Shown one piece after another: positions 6,429 to 14,736 of a stretch of DNA of 18,020 nt. The translations under genes were made by a program, and so were the position numbers. This DNA comes from Colimorpha sp964483145 (GTDB taxonomy: Bacteria; Bacteroidota; Bacteroidia; Bacteroidales; P3), in the NCBI GenBank assembly GCA_964483145.1, contig CAZAAK010000051.1, positions 1 through 18,020 of the forward strand. The letters are read 5' to 3'. Below the pieces are notes generated by a model. It did no database searches. It was not told where the DNA came from and saw only the letters and a list, made by a program, of their open reading frames with translations. Positions within the stretch are counted from its first letter, which is position 1. Each line of letters starts with the position of its first letter.

Positions 6429-7224
6429 GCTTTTAATGCCATGGTTGTTCGTTGCCGTGCTTGTGCTAGGTCCTGTAGCTGTAGCGCATGCACAGGGCAT
6501 TGATGTTTCCAAGTATCAGGGGAAAATTGATTGGAAGAAAGTAAGCAAGAGTGGGAAAGTTAAGTTCGTGTACATTCGGGCCACGGAAGGCACCTCGATC
6601 AGAGACCCCCGTTACAAAGCTAATGTAGACTCGGCCCGCAAACACAAAATCTACGTAGGGAGCTATCATGTGTACAGTAGCAAGACAACTGCATACCAGC
6701 AATTTGCCAATTTCAAATCCGTTGTTTCCAAGAAAAAGCAAGATTTGATTCCCGTCCTTGACATAGAAGGCCACCACAGCGGCACCCTAAATATGGCCCG
6801 TGTGGATAAGATACTGGAGCTCATGGAAAAGGAGTATGGAGTAAAGCCAATGATCTACACTAGCGAAGGGGTATACAAGGAACATTTCTCTGGCAAACGA
6901 TACCGCCCATACAATATTTTTGTAGCCAAATACAAAGGTACGCCCCTCATTCGGTACACCTTGTGGCAACACAGTAAAACAGGCCGCATCAGTGGTATTT
7001 TGGGCAATGTGGACCTTGATAAACTCCATAAGAGCAGTAGCATGAACGATATTCTTCTACCCAAACACCGCAAAAAGAGAGACTCCGGCCAAACGAACAC
7101 CGATAGCACATCCACTGCCGACACAGCTACAAAAAACAGCAAACCCACAACTGACCCAAGCCCGACTACCAACTCACCCACCGCCACGGTGGGCAACAGT
7201 GCTACCACCCGTAAGGCAAAGTAG
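6412..7224 (+). CDS. Secreted GH25 lysozyme (N-acetylmuramidase)
   Basis: This 270-residue exported protein should hydrolyse peptidoglycan between MurNAc and GlcNAc. A signal peptide ends at about AHA-QG (27/28). The GH25 domain runs from about 29 to 205. GIDVSKYQG gives D31, VYIRATEG gives E59, and VLDIEG gives D117 and E119, matching the family's catalytic acidic residues; WQHS and the NVDLDKL strand close the barrel. Residues about 215-270 form a low-complexity Thr/Ser/Pro/Lys tail holding two D-S/T-x motifs (DST at 231, DTA at 237) of the kind O-glycosylated in Bacteroides. The ATG lies inside the last codons of rng (17-base overlap), suggesting translational coupling. A short GGCAA-TTGCC hairpin follows the stop without a T-tract. 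Confidence 0.93.
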   Translation: MKLPCKLLMPWLFVAVLVLGPVAVAHAQGIDVSKYQGKIDWKKVSKSGKVKFVYIRATEGTSIRDPRYKANVDSARKHKIYVGSYHVYSSKTTAYQQFANFKSVVSKKKQDLIPVLDIEGHHSGTLNMARVDKILELMEKEYGVKPMIYTSEGVYKEHFSGKRYRPYNIFVAKYKGTPLIRYTLWQHSKTGRISGILGNVDLDKLHKSSSMNDILLPKHRKKRDSGQTNTDSTSTADTATKNSKPTTDPSPTTNSPTATVGNSATTRKAK

Positions 7225-7264
7225 CGGCAATTCTTGCCATGGGCATCTTATTGTTGAAAAAAAC

Positions 7265-7295
7265 TTCGCTGATTGCAAAAAAAAAGCTATCTTTG
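7265..7295 (+). promoter_or_regulatory. Promoter of the kamD-kamE-atoA run
   Basis: TATCTTTG at 7288-7295 matches the Bacteroidota -7 consensus. TTC at 7265-7267 sits 20 bases upstream in the -33 position. The predicted leader is about 90 bases long. Confidence 0.7.
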
Positions 7296-7314
7296 CAAGT
7301 TCCAAATAGTGTGT

Positions 7315-7341
7315 CCCCAACCTGTTTTACAATAGGGAGGG
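7315..7341 (+). promoter_or_regulatory. Small hairpin in the kamD 5' leader
   Basis: CCCC-AA-CCT (7315-7323) can pair with AGG-GA-GGG (7334-7341) around a 10-base loop, leaving an internal AA/GA pair. It is too short for a cobalamin or lysine riboswitch and no B12 box is visible. A role in mRNA stability or translation is only a possibility. Confidence 0.3.
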
Positions 7342-7391
7342 CTGTGTAATTACTTGAATATAATGAAATTATTGATAATATATAGATTAAT

Positions 7392-8948
7392 ATGAGAGAA
7401 AGTAAAGTAGGTCTCGATTTTGAAAAAGTTGAGCACGCACGCGATGTAGCAAAGAAAATTGCGGGTCAGGTGCAAGATTTTGTAGAAGGCTACACCACCG
7501 TAGCCGTAGAGCGCACCATCTGCCGTTTGCTAGGCATTGATGGCATTGACGAGAACGAGGTGCCTCTGCCCAACGTGGTTGTGGACGAGCTAAAAAGCAA
7601 GGGTGTGCTTGGTCAGGGCATATGTTTTTTTATGGGGAACGCCATCTTGGAAACCGGCAAGACACCCCAAGAAATTGCCGATGCAATTGTTGCCGGTAAG
7701 CTGGATATCACACAGTTGCCTGTTCATCGGCCGGAAGAAATCCAAAAGGCCTTACAGCCTTTCATCGACAACAGCATCGACCGCATTCGTAAGCGCCGCC
7801 AACGTCGCGAACACTACATCGAAACCATTGGCGAGGGTTCGAAGCCTTACCTCTATATCATTGTTGCCACAGGCAATATCTATGAGGACGTTGTGCAGGC
7901 GCAAGCCGGCGCACGCCAAGGTGCTGACATCATTGCCGTCATCCGCACCACTGGTCAGAGCCTGCTGGACTATGTGCCCTATGGTGCCACCACTGAGGGA
8001 TTCGGCGGCACTTTTGCCACCCAGGAAAACTTCCGCATCATGCGCAAGGCATTGGATGAAGTAGGAGAAGAGGTTGGCCGATATATTCGCCTTTGCAACT
8101 ACTGTTCAGGGCTTTGCATGCCTGAGATTGCCGCCATGGGTGCCCTTGAGGGCCTCGATGTGATGCTCAACGATGCGCTCTACGGCATTCTGTTCCGCGA
8201 CATCAACATGCAGCGTACGCTGATTGACCAATATTTCAGCCGTATCATCAATGGTTTTGCAGGTGTTATCATCAACACTGGCGAGGATAACTACCTAACC
8301 ACTGCCGACGCCTACGAGGAAGCCCACACCGTGTTGGCCTCGGACCTTATCAACGAGCAGCTAGCCCTTGCTGCCGGCTTGCCTGAAGAGCAGATGGGTT
8401 TGGGCCACGCCTTTGAGATGGACCCCATGCTCACCAACGGCTTCCTTTACGAATTGGCACAGGCTCAGATGTTGCGAGAAATCTTCCCCAACGCCCCGCT
8501 GAAATATATGCCTCCCACCAAATTTATGACCGGCAATATCTTCCGTGGTCACATTCAGGATGCCTTATTCAACGTCATTGGTCAATGGACTCATCAGGGG
8601 CTGCAGTTGTTGGGTATGCCCACCGAAGCCATCCACACCCCATTCATGAGCGACCGTTACCTCTCCATCGAAAACGCCAAGTATATCTTCAACAATATGA
8701 GAGACATTGGCGAAGAGGTGGAATTCAAGGAAGGTGGCATCATCCGTCAGCGAGCCCAACAGGTGCTGAATAATGCCACCGAGCTGCTTGAGAAGATGGA
8801 GACAGAAGGTCTCTTCAGCGCACTGGAGAAGGGCATTTTTGCCGATATCAAGCGCCCGAAGAACGGCGGAAAAGGCTTGAGCGGCGTTACCCTTAAGGCC
8901 GACAACTATTTCAACCCGTTTGTCGAAATCATGAAAGGCAAGAAATAA
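7392..8948 (+). CDS. kamD: Lysine 5,6-aminomutase alpha subunit
   Basis: This 518-residue protein is the large subunit of the adenosylcobalamin- and PLP-dependent mutase that moves the terminal amino group of beta-lysine or D-lysine to the neighbouring carbon during lysine fermentation. Length and overall sequence match the clostridial KamD family across the whole protein. Stretches such as YGATTEGFGGTFATQENF (about 197-214) and RLCNYCSGLCMPEIAAMG (about 231-248) lie in the TIM-barrel body. It has no signal peptide and acts in the cytoplasm. The beta subunit starts 17 bases downstream. The gene heads a transcript with its own promoter. The recognition is from family memory; the neighbouring kamE, with its cofactor residues, makes it firm. 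Confidence 0.94.
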   Translation: MRESKVGLDFEKVEHARDVAKKIAGQVQDFVEGYTTVAVERTICRLLGIDGIDENEVPLPNVVVDELKSKGVLGQGICFFMGNAILETGKTPQEIADAIVAGKLDITQLPVHRPEEIQKALQPFIDNSIDRIRKRRQRREHYIETIGEGSKPYLYIIVATGNIYEDVVQAQAGARQGADIIAVIRTTGQSLLDYVPYGATTEGFGGTFATQENFRIMRKALDEVGEEVGRYIRLCNYCSGLCMPEIAAMGALEGLDVMLNDALYGILFRDINMQRTLIDQYFSRIINGFAGVIINTGEDNYLTTADAYEEAHTVLASDLINEQLALAAGLPEEQMGLGHAFEMDPMLTNGFLYELAQAQMLREIFPNAPLKYMPPTKFMTGNIFRGHIQDALFNVIGQWTHQGLQLLGMPTEAIHTPFMSDRYLSIENAKYIFNNMRDIGEEVEFKEGGIIRQRAQQVLNNATELLEKMETEGLFSALEKGIFADIKRPKNGGKGLSGVTLKADNYFNPFVEIMKGKK

Positions 8949-8965
8949 CTAAAAAAAAAACAACT

Positions 8966-9766
8966 ATGAGCGAAGGATTATATTCGATGGAGGCCAAGGA
9001 TTTTGATAAGACCTTAGACCTCACCAAAATAAAGCCCTACGGGGATACTATGAACGATGGCAAAGTTCAGTTGAGCTTTACCTTGCCGGTGCAAGAGGGA
9101 GAAGAGGCCACCGAGGCTGCCAAACAATTGCTCAAAAAGATGGGCTTCGAAAACCCTCTAGTGGTCTACACCCACGAGCTAACTAAGGGATTCACCTTTT
9201 TCAACTGCTATGGTAGCCTCACCCACACGGTGGACTACACCTCCATTCATGTGCCCAAGGTAGAATCGAGCAAAATGGACATGCACGAATGCGATGAATA
9301 CATCCGCGAACATATCGGGCGCAAAATTGTAGTTGTCGGCGCTAGCACCGGCACAGATGCCCACACGGTGGGCATTGATGCCATTATGAACATGAAGGGC
9401 TACGCCGGCCACTACGGCCTGGAGCGCTACGACATGATTGAGGCCTACAACCTAGGCAGCCAAGTGCTCAACGAGGACTTTATTGCCAAAGGCATTGAAC
9501 TTCATGCCGACGCCCTTATCGTCAGCCAGACCGTCACCCAAAAAGACATCCACATCAAAAATCTTACCGAACTGGTAGAAATGCTTGAAGCGGAAGGACT
9601 ACGCGACAAGATAATCCTCATTTGCGGAGGTCCGCGCATCAGCCACGAGCTAGCCAAAGAGCTAGGATACGATGCTGGCTTTGGCATGAATACCTACGCC
9701 GATGACGAGGCTTCCTACATTGCCGAAGAGATGGTCAAGCGCGGTGTTCGGAACTTTGGTCTGTAG
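8966..9766 (+). CDS. kamE: Lysine 5,6-aminomutase beta subunit (B12- and PLP-binding)
   Basis: This 266-residue small subunit carries both cofactors of the mutase. The cobalamin motif DxHxxG is present as DAHTVG (D131, H133, G136), so His133 would be the lower cobalt ligand. Lys144 in MNMKGYAGHYG occupies the position of the lysine that forms the PLP Schiff base in the clostridial enzyme; the numbering coincides. A Rossmann-like B12 domain continues to the C-terminus (IILICGGPRISHELAKELGY is the late strand-loop). It lies 17 bases after kamD, as expected for subunits made in equal amounts. The pathway's other genes (kamA, kdd, kce, kal) are not in the window. Confidence 0.96.
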   Translation: MSEGLYSMEAKDFDKTLDLTKIKPYGDTMNDGKVQLSFTLPVQEGEEATEAAKQLLKKMGFENPLVVYTHELTKGFTFFNCYGSLTHTVDYTSIHVPKVESSKMDMHECDEYIREHIGRKIVVVGASTGTDAHTVGIDAIMNMKGYAGHYGLERYDMIEAYNLGSQVLNEDFIAKGIELHADALIVSQTVTQKDIHIKNLTELVEMLEAEGLRDKIILICGGPRISHELAKELGYDAGFGMNTYADDEASYIAEEMVKRGVRNFGL

Positions 9767-9848
9767 AAATGCCTAACGGCCATGTCCCACACTAGGCACC
9801 GCTGCAACGGAAGAAAAATAAATGTAAAACAGTATAAATGCATTAACT

Positions 9849-10505
9849 ATGGAAAAAAGCGAAATTAAACCCTTTATCGCCCGTCGTGCAGCCAAAGAGC
9901 TCAAAGACGGTGATGTCGTCAACCTCGGTATAGGTCTGCCTACCTTGATTCCAAATTTCCTGCCTGCTGATGTGCACGTCACGCTCCAGTCCGAGAATGG
10001 TATGCTAGGCATGGGGCCCACACCCGAAGAGGGAAAAGAAGACCCTTGGTTGATTAACGCTGGTGGTGGATACATCACCTATACCCCTGGGTCGAGCACC
10101 TTTGACAGTGCCACATCATTCGGTATCATCCGCGGTGGTCACGTCAATGTTTCCGTTCTGGGTGCCATGCAGGTAGACGAGCAGGGCGACCTTGCCAACT
10201 GGATGATTCCGGGCAAAAAGACCCCAGGCATGGGCGGTGCCATGGACCTGCTAGTTGGAGCCAAGAAGGTGATTCTAGCCATGGAGCACACAGCCAAGGG
10301 TAACCCCAAGATTCTGAAGAAATGCACCTTGCCTTTGACAGCCAAAGGTCAAGTGAATATGATTATTACCGAAATGGGCGTGATGGAAATCACCCCCCAA
10401 GGTATCGTCTTGAAGGAAATCAACCCCGAGTTCACCGTCGAGCAGGTGCAGGCAGCCACGGAGGCCACTCTCATCATCGACCCGAACCTTAAGGAAATGA
10501 AGTAG
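9849..10505 (+). CDS. atoA: Acetoacetate/butyrate-type CoA-transferase, subunit B
   Basis: This 218-residue protein belongs to the family I CoA-transferase beta subunits (AtoA, CtfB, ScoB), which move CoA between acyl-CoA and acetate, butyrate or acetoacetate through a glutamyl-CoA intermediate. The catalytic glutamate is in LQSENGMLGMG (E49). VVNLGIGLPTLIP (about 23-35) and the GGAMDLLVGAKKV segment (about 129-141) are typical. In lysine fermentation this enzyme handles acetoacetate and butyrate at the end of the route, which fits its place 82 bases after kamE. The partner A subunit (AtoD), normally adjacent, is not in the window, so it must be encoded elsewhere for the enzyme to work. Exact substrate is not readable from sequence. 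Confidence 0.93.
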   Translation: MEKSEIKPFIARRAAKELKDGDVVNLGIGLPTLIPNFLPADVHVTLQSENGMLGMGPTPEEGKEDPWLINAGGGYITYTPGSSTFDSATSFGIIRGGHVNVSVLGAMQVDEQGDLANWMIPGKKTPGMGGAMDLLVGAKKVILAMEHTAKGNPKILKKCTLPLTAKGQVNMIITEMGVMEITPQGIVLKEINPEFTVEQVQAATEATLIIDPNLKEMK

Positions 10506-10529
10506 TTGTATATTTCAAACAACGACAAT

Positions 10530-11138
10530 ATGAAAAAAATAGTCTTTTTGTTGGTAGCAGTTGTCAGCCTCGTGGCGGCTCAAGCCCAAAAGCACGTCGA
10601 GTTCAAATGGCACCGTATGTACGGTGTTGCCGGTTATGAGTTTTCAAGCAACATCAACCAGATATATTTCGATCTTGACGAAGGTTCTGCCATCGAGTAC
10701 GATACCAAGGCCTCCTTTCATAGTTTCTACGCCATTTGCGGATGGCAGATACGTAAGGAATCTGGCATCGGCCTTGGGGTTGAATTCATGAAGGATGCCG
10801 TTGGCGGACTCACTCAACTGCCCGTTTTTTTGGAAGTGCGTAGCCACTACCTCCGCAATCAGCTCACCCCATACACTTCGGTTTATGTGGGCTATTCCAT
10901 CCCCTTGGGGTTCTATGGGAGCGGTACGTCCTACACCAAGATAGAAACGGGCGGCCCGACCTTTGGCCTCAATATTGGCGGACGCTATGCATTCAATCGC
11001 AAGATGGGTGTAAGTGCCTTTATAGGCTATCAGTTGATAGCCCTGCGCAAAGTAGGGCTCTACTCCGACAGCCAACTTCAAACCACTCAGCCCGTTACCC
11101 TGCACAACTTCAAAGTTGGCCTAGGCTTCAACTTCTAA
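10530..11138 (+). CDS. Small outer-membrane beta-barrel protein
   Basis: This 202-residue exported protein has a signal peptide (MKKIVFLLVAVVSLVAAQAQ, cut about residue 20). It continues as alternating hydrophobic/polar strands rich in Gly, Tyr and Phe, such as FYAICGWQIRKES, GIGLGVEF, TPYTSVYVGYSIPLGF, GPTFGLNIGGRYAF and MGVSAFIGYQL. The C-terminus FKVGLGFNF ends in the aromatic residue used as the barrel-assembly signal. This suggests an eight- to ten-stranded barrel in the outer membrane. I cannot assign it to a named family. The ATG at 10530 is preferred over an upstream in-frame TTG at 10506 because it opens the signal peptide directly. It starts 24 bases after atoA and ends 4 bases before the LacZ-like gene. 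Confidence 0.8.
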   Translation: MKKIVFLLVAVVSLVAAQAQKHVEFKWHRMYGVAGYEFSSNINQIYFDLDEGSAIEYDTKASFHSFYAICGWQIRKESGIGLGVEFMKDAVGGLTQLPVFLEVRSHYLRNQLTPYTSVYVGYSIPLGFYGSGTSYTKIETGGPTFGLNIGGRYAFNRKMGVSAFIGYQLIALRKVGLYSDSQLQTTQPVTLHNFKVGLGFNF

Positions 11139-11142
11139 TTCC

Positions 11143-14100
11143 ATGAAGAGACTTTCACTGCCCTTGTTCTTGCTGCTGTGCCTCAATGTGATTCAGGCGC
11201 AGCAGTTGGAGGGCATTGACAATTTGCGTATGGCCCCAAGGGCCAATGTAGTGTCCTACGACAACGAAGATGCCATTGAACATCTGCGTTATGATGCCTC
11301 GCCTTATTTCCTCCCACTTGACCAAGATTGGCAACATAATGAGGCAGATGGGAGCGAGGTACTCTCACAAGACTATGAATTCCCAAAAGAATGGAAAGCG
11401 TACCGCGTTTTCTTTCGCATGCAAGCCGCTCCGGGCTACGGGCTCTACATAGGCGAGCAGTTGATTGGCGTCAGCCATAGTAGCGCTACCGTCACCGAGT
11501 TCGACATCAGCGAAAAAGTGCGTATGGGGCGATCGGCCAAGCTAACGGTGCGCAAAGTGGGTCAGGACGATGGGGCTCTGCTGGAGAGACAACCCCTTGA
11601 CGGAAGGTATAGCTCCGTCAGGGAAAGCGCTTTACTGATAAAACCTTTGCAGAATATTCAGGACTATGCCGTTCTTGCGGAATACGACACGCACACAGAG
11701 CAGGGCACCTACACTATTGAAGCTGGGCTCTACAACCACCGCAAAAAAGGCAAATGCTATCTAGAAGTGGAGATATGGGACTCTCGTGGTCACCAAGTTG
11801 ACAAACTCGGCAAATGGTGTTTTTTTGACGCACGCACCGAAAATACCCAGTCCATTACATCCACCATACCCAAAGTCTTGCCATGGAATGCCGAAACGCC
11901 AAAACTCTACACCGCTGTCATTCGGCTATACAACGACAAGATGGAGTTGCAGGACCTTGTCGGAACCCGATTCGGTTTTCGGACGTTGGGAGAGAGAAAT
12001 GCATTGGTGGTCAATGGCAAAGAAATCAAACTTAAGGGCATCACCATTGATGTGAGTTGCGTTAACACCCCCGAGCAGTTCAAGGCACTGCGCAACCAGA
12101 TGGTGCAGATGAAAACTAACAACATCAATGCCATCCGCACAATAGGTCGCAGTCCCGCTCCCGAAAAATTTTATGAGCTATGCGACGAACTAGGTTTCTA
12201 TGTGGTGTGCGATGCCTGCCTCTCCCCTGCTTCCACGATGGGCCACACTGTGGCCACCGACAACGAATACCTCAACCTATTCACAGACCGTATGCGCGAA
12301 ATGTACGGTCAGTTCAAGAACCACCCAAGCATTATCGCTTGGTCTTTAGGTGACAGCCCCGACAATGGCGTCTGCATGCAGGCAGCGTATCACATGCTCA
12401 AACAGTTGGACAGCCACAGGCCCATCCTCTACTCCGGCGCGCAGTACAGCGAAAATACCGACATTATAGCCCCCCTTAATGCCACCACCGACATACTAGG
12501 CCAATATCTCTCCAAAAAACAATCCCGTTCACTTGTGATGAACTCTTACGGCAGTGTTGAAGGAAACAATTTTGGAGGCCTCCAGCCCCTTTGGCAAAGG
12601 GTAATTGACCACGCGCAAGTGCAAGGCGGATTCTACAACGTATTGGACTGGAATAAATTATCAGACAAGCCATATCTTGCCGAGCTCAAACAGCTCTATC
12701 GACCCATTGCCGTGCAGATGGTCTCCACCAGCCCCGATGCAGCCGAATTTACCATCACCAACCTTAACGATTTCCGACCTTTGTCGGACTATCGCTTGGA
12801 ATATGTCATCTGCACCAATCTCAAACCCAACATTGTTTCGGGTGATGTTTCCATACCCCTTGCACCCAGTGAAAGCAAGGAATTCAAGCTGAAAGTCCCC
12901 AAACTTATGCTTTATTGCGGGGAGGAGCTTTACATCAAATTTACCCTCCGCCAGCGCGGCAATGCCGCCTCGGTACCCAAAAACACAGTGCTTTCCGAAA
13001 CGCAGTTTCTCCTGCCCTGCGACAATATGCCGCCACAGAAATATTCTTACACCGATGGCACTGCCTTTCGAATCGAAAAAGATTCTGCTTGTCAGATTAA
13101 TATAACCAACAGCAACATTTCGCTAATATTCAACGACAGCACAGGGTTGCTTGTCTCCCTCAAATATCGTGGTCAAGAGATTCTCCGCCAGCCACTGCGC
13201 CTCAATTTTATGCGCGCCCCATCTCCCAACGACCAAGCGGACCCCAACGGTTTTAGGCAGTGGACAAGATACGGGTTGGATGAGTTGAATTGCAAAGTGG
13301 AGGCTACCCACTGCCGCCAAATTGACCCCTATACTGTGGGGATTGACGTGATGTTCCGCTATAGTTGCAACCGTTATGGCGTGCTTTTTGACGTGCGCCA
13401 AGCCTGGCTCATCTTGGCTTCGGGCGATGTGCTCATCAGTAACGACATCACTGCCTCAGAACAAATCAAGGCTGTGGCTAGAGTGGGCATGCAACTGGGT
13501 CTTAACCCCGATTTAACCGTTGCCGAATGGTTAGGCTATGACAAGGAAAGCTATATCGACCGACAATCGGCTTGCCTTGTTACCCAGCAGAGCCTAACCA
13601 TAGAGGGAATGAGCTACAACTATGCGCCTGCCGGGCACAGCGGCAACCGTGCCCAAACACGTTGGGCCGCTTTTCGCAACCAGCACATTGGGCTGTATGT
13701 GGACCTTATTGACACACTTTTCAATTTTTCCATATCCAACTTTGATGACCTCCTTTTGACTAAAAAAGCGCAAGACGCCAAAGTTGCCCCGCTTGACTAC
13801 TGGAATCTTAACATCGACTACCGCATGGCCGGTGTGGGCAGTGCCACAGCAGGCCTCAACCTCACTGACCGCGATTTGGTGAAAGACCACAAGTATCTCT
13901 TTACCGTCCATTTGCGACCGTTCGATTGCACCGAATACAACGCACAGGATTTCCGCCGTGTTGTATATCCAAAAGTAGTTTCCAACATAGTGGAGTTGCC
14001 CGTTATCAGCAAAAGCCGCAACCGTTTCGATGGACCTATGCATATTTCCATCGTATGCCCTACCCCCAAAGCCCAAATCCGCTACACTCTCGATGGCACA

Positions 14101-14721
14101 ATACCTACTGAGAAATCGGCCCTTTATACCAAACCCTTCACAGTACAAAATAGCGTGGTGGTAAAGGCTCGCGCCTTCAAGAAAGGCGAGGCGCCTTCCT
14201 TTGTAGCCACAGAGCAGTATTCCTTCGACTATGTAGTGGCTTGCACATTCTCCCACAATCCCAACACGCCCTACAACAAGAATGCTTCCCGAGCTTTGAT
14301 TGATGACGAGCTAGGTGATGTCAACGACTTGAGCCGTGGGTGGATTGGCTTTTCGGGTCATGACGTGCAGATAGACTTGGAACTAGGCAAAGCTATCGAC
14401 ATGCACAGCGTCACCCTTAGGTTCGCTCATGTGCCGGATGCATGGGTCTTTGCTCCTGCGGATGTAATGGTGGCCACTTCCACCGATGGCAAGGTATATA
14501 CCGATTTCATCCCCGCCAACATTGCTTACGATGCCACCCTTGAGCAAATGAATACCACACAGCTACAGGTACTTACCATTCCCGTCAACCGCGACCAAGT
14601 GCGTTTTGTGCGTATCCTAGCCAAACCTATTGCCCGTATTCCACAGTGGCATCGCGCCAAGGGACTCAAACCATGGATAATGATGGACGAGATAGAAATC
14701 AACGAAACGATTGTTAAATAA
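11143..14721 (+). CDS. LacZ-like GH2 protein lacking catalytic residues (probable pseudoenzyme)
   Basis: This 1192-residue secreted protein has a signal peptide (about 1-20) and the full domain order of a large GH2 beta-galactosidase: sugar-binding domain (about 50-165), Ig-like domain (170-280), TIM barrel (285-515), a further Ig-like domain (520-625) and the LacZ small-chain-like sandwich (640-930). A chitobiase C-terminal-like domain (955-1027, RYTLDGTIPT) and a discoidin-like domain (1033-1188, RGWIGFSGHDVQIDL) follow. The catalytic site is gone. LacZ WSLGNES reads WSLGDSPDNG, putting S405 where the acid/base Glu should be, and LacZ EYAH reads SYGS, putting S468 at the nucleophile. The RTSH histidine and the ETHG metal ligands are also replaced. 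The frame is intact, so this is not simple decay. It probably binds glycan or acts as a scaffold. It is flanked closely by a barrel protein and a lipoprotein gene. Confidence 0.9.
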   Translation: MKRLSLPLFLLLCLNVIQAQQLEGIDNLRMAPRANVVSYDNEDAIEHLRYDASPYFLPLDQDWQHNEADGSEVLSQDYEFPKEWKAYRVFFRMQAAPGYGLYIGEQLIGVSHSSATVTEFDISEKVRMGRSAKLTVRKVGQDDGALLERQPLDGRYSSVRESALLIKPLQNIQDYAVLAEYDTHTEQGTYTIEAGLYNHRKKGKCYLEVEIWDSRGHQVDKLGKWCFFDARTENTQSITSTIPKVLPWNAETPKLYTAVIRLYNDKMELQDLVGTRFGFRTLGERNALVVNGKEIKLKGITIDVSCVNTPEQFKALRNQMVQMKTNNINAIRTIGRSPAPEKFYELCDELGFYVVCDACLSPASTMGHTVATDNEYLNLFTDRMREMYGQFKNHPSIIAWSLGDSPDNGVCMQAAYHMLKQLDSHRPILYSGAQYSENTDIIAPLNATTDILGQYLSKKQSRSLVMNSYGSVEGNNFGGLQPLWQRVIDHAQVQGGFYNVLDWNKLSDKPYLAELKQLYRPIAVQMVSTSPDAAEFTITNLNDFRPLSDYRLEYVICTNLKPNIVSGDVSIPLAPSESKEFKLKVPKLMLYCGEELYIKFTLRQRGNAASVPKNTVLSETQFLLPCDNMPPQKYSYTDGTAFRIEKDSACQINITNSNISLIFNDSTGLLVSLKYRGQEILRQPLRLNFMRAPSPNDQADPNGFRQWTRYGLDELNCKVEATHCRQIDPYTVGIDVMFRYSCNRYGVLFDVRQAWLILASGDVLISNDITASEQIKAVARVGMQLGLNPDLTVAEWLGYDKESYIDRQSACLVTQQSLTIEGMSYNYAPAGHSGNRAQTRWAAFRNQHIGLYVDLIDTLFNFSISNFDDLLLTKKAQDAKVAPLDYWNLNIDYRMAGVGSATAGLNLTDRDLVKDHKYLFTVHLRPFDCTEYNAQDFRRVVYPKVVSNIVELPVISKSRNRFDGPMHISIVCPTPKAQIRYTLDGTIPTEKSALYTKPFTVQNSVVVKARAFKKGEAPSFVATEQYSFDYVVACTFSHNPNTPYNKNASRALIDDELGDVNDLSRGWIGFSGHDVQIDLELGKAIDMHSVTLRFAHVPDAWVFAPADVMVATSTDGKVYTDFIPANIAYDATLEQMNTTQLQVLTIPVNRDQVRFVRILAKPIARIPQWHRAKGLKPWIMMDEIEINETIVK

Positions 14722-14736
14722 TACACCCGTAAAGTG

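Noticed and set aside
7296..7391. Cobalamin or lysine riboswitch in front of kamD
   Set aside because: The leader is under 100 bases, lacks a B12 box and shows only one small hairpin.
13594..14256. Long antisense frame (about 220 codons) across the LacZ-like gene
   Set aside because: It lies wholly within a clear gene on the other strand, shows no motif or domain, and is expected from codon bias.
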